Below, in pieces: positions 35,764 through 45,552 of a stretch of 64,000 nt of DNA. The stretch comes from Cristatella mucedo (taxonomy: Eukaryota > Bryozoa > Phylactolaemata > Cristatellidae). The position numbers and the translations under genes are program-made. The notes beneath the pieces are model-generated. The model was given only the letters and a program-made list of their open reading frames with translations. It ran no database searches and was not told the DNA's origin. How positions within the stretch are numbered: position 1 is the stretch's first letter; every line of letters starts with the position of its first letter. Location: the NCBI GenBank assembly GCA_009760855.2, contig WPIO01000073.1:145001-209000 (forward strand), given 5' to 3'.

Positions 35764-38700
35764 CGTTGATTTCGCAAAGCCGCGAAGATATAGGTGGAGA
35801 GTTTTGCTAATATGAATATGGTAAATGTCAAGGCAACGAGGCTACCACAAGAAAGCAACGGAAGAGAGGAAGACGCAAGAAAGGGTGACAGGAGAGAGGG
35901 AGATGGAAGAGAGCAGGAGACGGAAGAGAGAGGGAGACGGAAGAGAGAGGGAGATGAAAGAGAGGGTGACAGGAGAGAGGGAGAGAAGGAAGTGAGCTGA
36001 GAGGATGGAGGGGGGGGGGGGTGCTCACTGCTGCACTAGCTGGCAGCTCTGCTGAGCGATTGCACGGGAGTTGAGCTGCAAAAAACCTGTGCCTAGGAGT
36101 CAAGAGCACAGTGTCAGCCCTTGCTGCGCCCGAGTAAGGACTGTGACAACTGAATGCTAACTGCGAATCGCACGGCCCACCAGCGGAAGGCAGACTAGCC
36201 AGGCACCAGCTGAAGGCAGGCCAAGCAGCCCAGGTGGAGCAGAAGAGCTGCCACTCACCGGCCAGGGTCGTCAGAAGTCACAGCAGCAGCGAGACAGCAT
36301 GAGTTGTTGACCTCTTCACACACTAGCGCCATGTCGATGGACGAGCGAAGGCGAGGGTGGGCAGAGGCGACGGCGCAGCAGCGCTGCCCAGGCGGCAGCT
36401 CGCCTTCGACGTCGGCGCGTGTGTAGCCGTCATTGAAAGCTTGCGTCTCCAGGGTGATCTCCTTGGCCATTCCGGAAACCCCGACGTGCACCACAAGCTG
36501 CAAAGCAGTGGTGCAGGAGTATCAGGCCGAGTGTAAGTCAGGGCAACATGGCGCCACCGATCGTTTAGCGCAGAGCTCCGAAAGCATGAGCTGATGAGCT
36601 CCGTGCTTCGAGGGCCGGCAGCAGCAGCAGCACCTGAGGACAGTGCTGCTCCCACAGCCTGGGCACGAGGCTACTGACGGCCGCATAGCAGACTGGGAGC
36701 TCGGCTGTGGCCAACGACACTCCGTGGGCAACGCCCAGCTTCTGCAGCTCCTTGACTGCCTCCCAGCTGGCGTTCACCTCATGTCCAGCAAACGGGCCGA
36801 AACCTGCAAGTGCAATAGTGACCAACATGTAATGTATCTCCGTCTGTAACTCCACAAAGTCATGAAGACCATGTGGGTGTTACGCAGGAGAGTTTTGCAT
36901 AGCGCACTCACTGCCTAGGCGGCTTTCGGTATGCATTCGGTAGCCAACAGACTTAGTCTCACCCAACAAAAAGAAAGTGGGAAGCATAGCAGCGTCAGGA
37001 GAGCCGTTCAGGTAGTGAGTAGCATGAAAGTAGCAGCTAAGGAGGGCTGAAAAGGATGAGCCAAAGTCAGCAGTAGGAGAGTAGTTGTCGTTGCATAAGA
37101 ATTGTAGAAGCGAGTTCCACAGTCTCGGACCTGCAGAGATAAAGCTTCTGTCGCCAACGGTCTTTAAGCTGAGGAATGGGACAGCTAATTTATTGTCCAC
37201 ACAGGACCTGAAGGCCCTAACAGGCTGAAACTGGTGCAGCAGTTCAGCTAGGTACAAAGAAGCCAAGCCGGGGCGGGCCTTGTGGGTCAGAGTAAGAGCT
37301 TTGCTCTGCATCCGTTGCTCAACCGGCAACCATCCTAGCTCTGTCAGCAAAGGAGACACGTGCTGGAACCGCTGGGACTTGAAGACTAGCCTTGCTGCCA
37401 TATTCATAGTCAGCTGCAGTGGCTTAATCGCTTTTTTGGTAGTCCAGCCAATAGGGAATTGCAATAATGAAGCCGAGACAGAACTAAGGAGCTAGTTAAA
37501 TTTTTTGCAAGCCACTGTGGAAGACAGCTCCTAATCTTGGATAGGGATCAAACGTGATGGCTAGCTGTAGAAGCAGACTTCTGAATGACGCTTTTAAATT
37601 GAGGCAGTTGTCGAAAACGACACCTAAATTTCGAGCACGTGGTGATGGTCGCACAACAGCATTACCTATTAGAAGAGCAAAGCCCTTTAATCCAGCGACA
37701 TGCTTAGGGTGTCCTATGAGCAGTAGTTTGGTGTTATCGTCATTAAATTTCAGGAAGTTTTCCGACACCCAGGATCGAATATCGGCAAGGCAAGCATTCA
37801 GTTTCTCAGTTGCTGCAGCTGATTCCGACGGGTTGAATGACAAATACAACTGAGTATGGTCAGCATAAAAGTGATATCCTATTCCACTGGCCTTAATCAC
37901 TTTTCCCAGCGGTTGAGTATAAATGGAGAACAGCAAGGGACCGAGTACAGACCCATGAGGGACTCCACGATGACCCTTCTCGCGTGTGAGACCTGACCCC
38001 CACACAACACGGATTGAACACGATCAGACAAATACGATTTAAACCATGCCAGAACTTCGTCTGCCAGACCGATCGTTGTTCTAAATTGTTCAAGCAGAAC
38101 TTCGTGATCAATGGTGTCGAAGGCAGCAGACAGATCTAGCAGAGCTGGGGCAGTGTCATTCCCATCATCGTTGCTATGTAGAATGTCATTGTTTACACGG
38201 AGGAGAGCAGTTTCAGTGGAGTGCTGCCTCTTGAGCCCTGATTGAAATGTTTCTGACATTGCATTATTTTCAATGTGTTCAACCAACTGCTCAGCAACAA
38301 TTTTTTCAAGAATCTTTGACAAGAAAGGAAAAGGGGAAACAGGGCGATAGTTTGTGAGGACCTCTGTATCTAATCCAGGCTTATTAAGTATTGGTCGAAT
38401 GATTGCCGATTTGAAGGACTTGGGGACGACCCCTTTTCCCAGAGAAGCTTTAAAAATCTTGGTTATGACAGGACTAAGTTGGTCTGCTAGTGAAGACCAC
38501 AGAGATGAAGTATAGGGTCTTCAGGAGAAGAGGTCTTTTTGCTAGACCTTATTTAAGGTAGCCACATCGCATGCAGAAACCTCGGAGAACCTTGTAAGGA
38601 AGGTCACAGGTTGTGGACCCGCGATTGCTTTAGTCGGAGGGGGCTTAATAGAACATGCTGGTCGCAATAGTAAAAGTGTGAACATGCACGATCAAACCCT

Positions 38701-41700
38701 AGGCTTTGGTGCTAGGTCTGGTTTTAACCGAAAAGATGCAGCCCAATGTTAATGCTAATAAAATGAAAGGGACCTTCGAAATGGGCATATGGACAGGGGG
38801 CTTCAAGCTCTGGGGTCAGAGGCCGCCTACTAATTCTCAACATCAGTCAATAATATCACCCGGGAGTGCTATAGAAAAAGATCTATCCTGCCAAGGGTTC
38901 AGCCACACACTTGCCCACATCAGACTAACGAATGCAGGTGAGAAATCACGAAAAACTCCCAACTTTGCTCTAGAAGGCGGACTTGAGTGTCTGGTTCGCT
39001 GGTGAGCCGACACTACTTACAGCAATCTTGCAGCTCCGTACTAATGTAGTAAAATTTTGACAAGAAAATATGAACAATATTTCAACATCGAATTCAATTA
39101 ATTTTAATTAAATTTTCCATTCAAAAACATGAATGCATTTTGTCATTTGCATTGATATTGATATTGATATATACTGTATGCAAAATGTGTGGGCTCTAAT
39201 CCTGTTGGTAATCATCACCTGCTAGCAAATAAGCATTGACTCCGTTTAGGTAAAGTTATTACAGGACATATTTATGTACATTCGAAATTACATAGGTTGG
39301 TTGAAGTTGAATTACGTTAAAATAATCATCTAAATTTCAATCACGTATCAATTTTAGCAAAAAGAGTGAATGCTCTCCTTAGAATTAATACCTGCAAATC
39401 GCATCGTCGTGGTTAGCCGAAGCTAGCGCATGGGCAGTGACTTCTGGTTACTGAACGTCTGTTTGGCAAATACAAGGATGTTAACCCAGCTGTATCTATG
39501 CATTATTTCCTCACTACCTGCTAGCAGCTCAAGCAGTCTCAATGCCTTTGCAGAACGTATTGCTGACGTTCACATCATTACTAATTCTCACAACGGGCAG
39601 GAATTGTAATATCTCATGAAGCCTCTGCATGGAAATCTTGGTGCCATGCTTTAAAGTTACCTTTTGCTAGATTTCCACGGCTGTTTTATCGTCAAGTAGG
39701 TCTACTTTTCAGCAAAGCAGCACTGCAGAATTTGGGCTTGATTAGATACAGGTACCACAGCCAAGCTGGCTCATGCATTTGCGGCATCCCATCTAGATTT
39801 CTTCAGCATATCTCTAGCAGGTATTCCTGCAATAAGATGCATATAGCTTATGTAAAGTTCGTGATCATACTTACCTCATTAAACTACTTCTAACAGATCA
39901 GCATTGGCTTCCCTTGGAGCAGTGTGTAACGACTTAAAAACATTCTACTACTCACTTTTAGATGCCTCAATTCTCATGCTACGGACTACCTATCTGAAAT
40001 ACTTCATAATCACACACTGCAACACTCTTCTTACTTAAGTTGCTTAGCTGTGCCTCTCTATCTAATCTTAAATCCAATTGTCACAGTGCCTTCAGTTCGC
40101 ATGCTCCGGAAGCATTGAATTCATTAACGACATCCCTCACACCCTGACTCGACGAGATTCAAGAAGCTAAAAACCCCATCGTTCCACACACCATTTGCCT
40201 AGTGTGCTACTAATCGACATGCTCCCTTTTCAGCATATGTGAAGTGACTACAAAGTAGCCAGCAATACATGCAGAAATAACAAGATGAAGCACGATCGAA
40301 AGGCAAACTGACGGTGGGCGCTGCTTGCCCGGTGTCCCGCAAACGACAGCCTGTGTTATTTGGGCAAAGATGGCACTGCCAACCCACCGATGGATGAGAT
40401 CCCATTTCCACTGCCTGCTGGTTGGTTTCCTGCAACTGATTTGGCCGCAGCATAGGACCTAAACAATGCAGTCGAAATCTAACAGCTCCAATACACACAC
40501 AGCAGCTGCTACTCTGAGTACCCACGTTCAATGGTGGAGTCGGCAACAAGTGGGCAGTGAGTTGTAAGCTGAGTAAGTCAAAGAGAAGGGGGAAGGGTCA
40601 AACCTTGAATCTGTCAAGGGATGCAGCCAATTGGTTTCGCGAGCCTGTCTAAAGGCAAGCCTATTCCGGCACGGTTCCCGTGGCCCACTGCCTCCTACTG
40701 ATCTGCCTGGCTTGCCAATGCACCATGATTAGCCTTCCCCCTGAGAACAGTACAGGTGTTCTCAGCGCTATTCATTCCCAGACCCTCCTTTCTGACTAGA
40801 AACCCTACATATTATCATTAATAATAATAATAATAATAGTACATTTGATATAACACCCTTAGATAACTCAATCTCTTTCTAAGCAAATAACATTATAAAC
40901 AATAGCATTATTAGAGAACCTGATCTACGAACTTTACATATGCTGGAAAGAAAGGCTTGCATCAGAAAGGCAGCTCTGCTGTGCAGTTGGATCATCACAG
41001 CTGGAGGTGACCGGCTTTGGCAGTCCCATCCAGCCAGCCATCCCACAATATGCTAGCAGCTGCCCATGGGACTCAGTGCCACTCCCAGGAAAGCAGTCCC
41101 AAAGCAACTCGGCTTGCCCTAATCCCGAATTAAAGCTCACGAAGGTGTGGCCCTGGTGAAACTTCAATCTCTAAGGTGATGTCCCAACTCACATAGACAG
41201 GAAAAAGGTTTTCTCTATGCCTCGTTATATAAACAAATAAATAAATAAATATATATATATATATATAATATGTAATTCATTTGTATAACGCCCCAGAGAG
41301 CTTAATCTCTATTTAGGCACTTCACATATGCCTTGGGGCTCGAGCCCACGCGACCTCAGCCAAACTTTGGTCGGGGCGAGCACCTTAACCACTGGACCAA
41401 ACCAGCTCCTTGAATTGTTTAATCTACTCTTCCCGAAACCTGGCATGCCTCAACCACCACGTCACAAAGACTGAATCTAGATGGTCGTTTCTGAGATAAG
41501 TTCAGCTGGAATTGCATCCGGGTTTCCATTGACTTGTTCATACCCAACTCGGAGGGTTGCAAGTCCCTCATCTAGCACCAAGCAACAGAATGGCATAGCC
41601 ATGCCCCCAAGGGGCATTATTTGGCTCTCCACACACAATTCGTACTCTCTGAACAAACTCTCAACTATCGAATTGGCTACAGGGTTGCATCAAAATCCTA

Positions 41701-44700
41701 CATTCCTCCTGCACAGACCGGTTCATGTAGCTCTCCTAAAGATCATCAGACGATGGATGGTGCAGCCATACTGAGGCCCAGGCGCCATTTCCTCAATAGG
41801 CATCATACAACTGTGGTTAAATTTTTGGGATTTACTAACACAATTTCGAGCAATTGCACCTGCATGTTCTCACGTAATGGCCTCCAATGGCCCGGGCCCT
41901 GTGCAATTTCGAACTGGGATATAACTGCTATTTCCATTCTAGGTATCGTGCAACTTCGGTTCTGATTCTAAATTATAGAAAACGGTGTTCCAGGTTTACC
42001 GACCAAATTATATGGCATTGGGCATGGGCGGCCTCATGCTAAGGCATCCAATGGCCCGGGCCAGCCAGCCTTCCTACATAATCAAATAGCAATATGGCTG
42101 CCATTTATACTAAAGAGTTGGGCAACTGCTGTTTTCATTAATATAGAAAACAGTGTTCCGGGTTTACCAACCGAATTTCGTAGCATAGTACAGGGGCTTT
42201 CTTATGCTTTTGCCTCCAATGGCCCAGGCCAGCCAACCGACCAACATATTAAAACTTTCAAGCAGTTGCTATCTCAACAATAGGCATTGCACAACTGCAG
42301 TTTTGATACCACATTATAGGAAACAGTGTTCTGGTTTACCAACTAAATTTCATGCGACTGGGCATGCCAGGACTGATGCTATGGCCTCAATGCATTTTGT
42401 GGAAATGGCAGCTGTATCCCTGTTCAAATTCGTAAACATGATGGCCCAGCCGTTCCGGTCATAGCACGAGAAAGTACAAGTGCAATTGCGTGCAATTAGG
42501 TGGGTAAACCACTCTACACAATTCTGTATAAATTGAAATAAAAAATCCCAATTTTCTGATGGTATTCGTTGAAATTGTAACTGCATCAGTTATTCGTGGG
42601 AGCCGCCAGATCGAGTCACGAGGGCTCACATTGGGCAGCAATAACGCATTGATTATACATGAGTGAGGGCAGATCAGTGGCACAAATCCCTTTGCTGCTG
42701 TGCATTTGTGCTGTGTGAGCCAAAGCACGCTTTGCCATTCGGGGCTAGTTTTAGAAGGCTCACCAGGCGGGTCTGTGCATAGCGGCACGTGACAGCTCAC
42801 AGGCCTCTACGGCTGGCCAGCCATGCGAATCAGCATGCAAACCTTTCACTGCTAGTTTATTTCACTAGAACTACCCACAAGGGGGGCAATTAACTGTGAC
42901 ATCAGCGTTACACCTGATATCAACGGCCAGCACTAGCAAAGGAGGCAAAGCTGTTCCTGAGGTCGCACCAAGAGACGACACTATTGAGACCACGAGTATA
43001 GGAATGCGTGCTTTCTTGGATGCGCACCAGACCTAAGCCCACCAAGTTACAAAAGCATTCACTTACCCGTCTCCAACACAGCATCGGCAGCAACGGTGAG
43101 ATTTCAAAATAGGCAAAAGGAAAGAGAGTGCGATTAGCAAGAAAGCAATGACAGTGCGAGTGATTGAATGGACGAAGGTATCGTCAAGCAGCAAGATACC
43201 GGTAGCTGCCGGGGCAGGTATCAAGCACAAGCACTCCATTGCATTTCACAAAACAAGTTAGGAGGGGGGGACAGCTTTGATTTAGCCTGGGTGTTTTTAG
43301 TCTCAGATCACCATCGGTCGATTAGCTGTCCAACCATTGTGAAGCTGGCTCGGCTCAAGCAACTGCAGAACCGAACCAGGCCAGGCCTGATTCAGCCACG
43401 AGAGCTAGTGCTCAGAAAGCAAGTTCTCTCTCGGCGGCCAGGCAATGGCACGCCGGGCAGCCTAGGACCAAGATTCGGTCCGGGTGGAGCACAGTTTGAG
43501 CAGCCAAGAGGCCAAAGTATACCGTTAGTAAGCAACCGATACCAATTCGTCAGTGACCAGAGCCTGAGGGAGGGGATGCTAGCAAGCTTGAAGGCTCCAC
43601 TCAGACTGCTCAGCTCGAGGCAGGCATAGCCTAATAATTCATTTACTACAGCATAAGCAAACTCACACTTAATCAAATCGGGCACTGGGTGGCTGCTGCT
43701 GCCACTGGGTACTGTACTTTGCCAGCTGCCCTATTGATTACTGAGCAGGATGTATGCAGCAGCTTACACACACGGTGGCGACCAGGGAAACTTGGCCGAG
43801 AAATAAAGCCTGGCCGGCATAAACAACGATGTACTGGCAAAAAAAAGGTCAGCTAATACGACACAGGGCACAAGGCTGTAAGCAAAAACCATAATACTTT
43901 GCACAAAGCCCACAAATATCAAATCGAGTGCACTGGCATGCTGATCATTTTTGCCCTATCTATTTGTGCTAAGGCGAGTGAGCTGTACGATGGCCTCACG
44001 GGAAAAGTCGCAGCACCCTTCTCCTGTGCAGAACACGGCTGTGCTTCAGGGGCGTGCCGCTCAGCCAAGCAGCCACTAAGCTCTGGCCGGCTCGGACTGC
44101 TCTGGGCCCGGCGCCTATGAGCTGGTGACTATGCCGGAGCGATTGCAGAAGCTGCTCTCACTGCAATCGCTCATGCCAGTCACTATGTCATGCCTTCTTT
44201 CGGGGGGGGGGGAGGAGGAAATAGCATAGATCGATCGACACTTAGCAAGGAGCTGTGCAGGGCTGCTGAGGAGCCGGAGAATGAACAGTTGACATCAACT
44301 ACACAGGCAGCACTGGTGCTCTGCTTGGATGCTCCCAATAGGCTGCCGAACGTACCAGTGACAAGCACGCGAACGCTCTGCACTTCCGACTTGCTGGTTG
44401 GGGTGACTACATCCTGCGGTGAGCAGCTTGATTCGCCGTCCCTACAACAGGGACTAGAACTCTGCTGCTGCGACCACTGCAAGCACGAGCGATGTTAACA
44501 CGCTGTAAAGCCAGCACCGGGACGATTTGCAGACAGGCACACTGACCCGAATAGCCCAGCCGATTGTACGTGTACTGCTACCCATATACTATCGGTCTTC
44601 ACGAAAGTAGCACGCACCAACACTAATGCAAGAAAGTCGCTTTCTCCAGTTTTCCTGGAACTGTTTCGACTGATCTTACCAAAAGTTTCCAAGAATTATA

Positions 44701-45463
44701 GGTATGGACAGCAAGGAGCTGGAACGGTTCTACTAAGGCAAGCCTTCTACTAAGGCAAGCCTTCACACAACGGAAACAACAGGCCATGTTTGCATAGTGG
44801 GCGACAGAGATGCTACTGCATCGCTGGGCCATGCTCTGTCGTGTGGTAAGCATTGGTCAACTGCAGGAGAAGAGCTACTGTAAGGTAAGACTGCAGACAT
44901 GATTAAAGTAGAAAATAAGGAAGAAAGGTCAGCAGCATCTCCATCATCTCATGCCCCATCACCCAGGCTAGGGGCGCTCTCTTGCTCTTCACCGGTCTGG
45001 CCTGCAGCAGAGGCTTGCCGTCTTCCCAATTTGATCTGTCTGCCGGGCCCACGTGACCTGCCCATCCATGCCGCACGTCCGGGCACCCATCAGCTTGCAG
45101 AGCTTGTCATGGCTTGCCATTCACTGTGCCACGGCAGGAGACAGCTGCTAGCGAGTCGCCTCCCACCTGGGAGGAAACGACTAGCCAAAGATGCTCTAGG
45201 CTAGCTGCATACCCAGAAGAGTGGCCTGACATAAATACCAGCTTGTCCTGGCCGGCTGTCCATTTACTTGCAAGACAGTAACGACTTTATATCGACACAC
45301 TGCCCCCACCCCGAGTTCTTATCTACCATCCTTGGGATAGTGATTCTGTTTAATGTCTCGAAACAACAGCACCAGCCACGATGGTCTTCGACCACCATTT
45401 CAGTTACAATAACCACCAAGGCTCTGCCGAGCGCATGCCTGCGTGCACACACGACCATGCATG

Positions 45464-45552
<89 letters not shown>

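Larger units (their letters stand above)
35350..36258 (-). other. PGPEP1 intron 4 with microsatellites
   Basis: 909-bp intron carrying a TC tract (35727-35761), a long GA-rich impure tract (35868-36000) and a G run (36008-36021). Confidence 0.8.

Noticed and set aside
36565-36855. Open frame running from the LINE into PGPEP1 exon 3, taken as the protein start
   Set aside because: The upstream codons are the L2-B 3' end; exon 2 at 44356-44441 supplies the true RVLVTG motif in phase.
42985-43085. Minus-strand GTAAGTG donor near 43065 as the end of PGPEP1 exon 2
   Set aside because: The residues before it (ADAVLETG) fit the family less well than SVRVLVTG, and an in-frame stop lies close upstream.
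43168-43629. 153-codon plus-strand frame in the PGPEP1 intron
   Set aside because: No family similarity and an equally open frame on the other strand.
44357-44480. Start of PGPEP1 at a TTG codon near 44480
   Set aside because: It is not an ATG and lies upstream of a good acceptor at 44442-44443 that joins exon 1 in phase.
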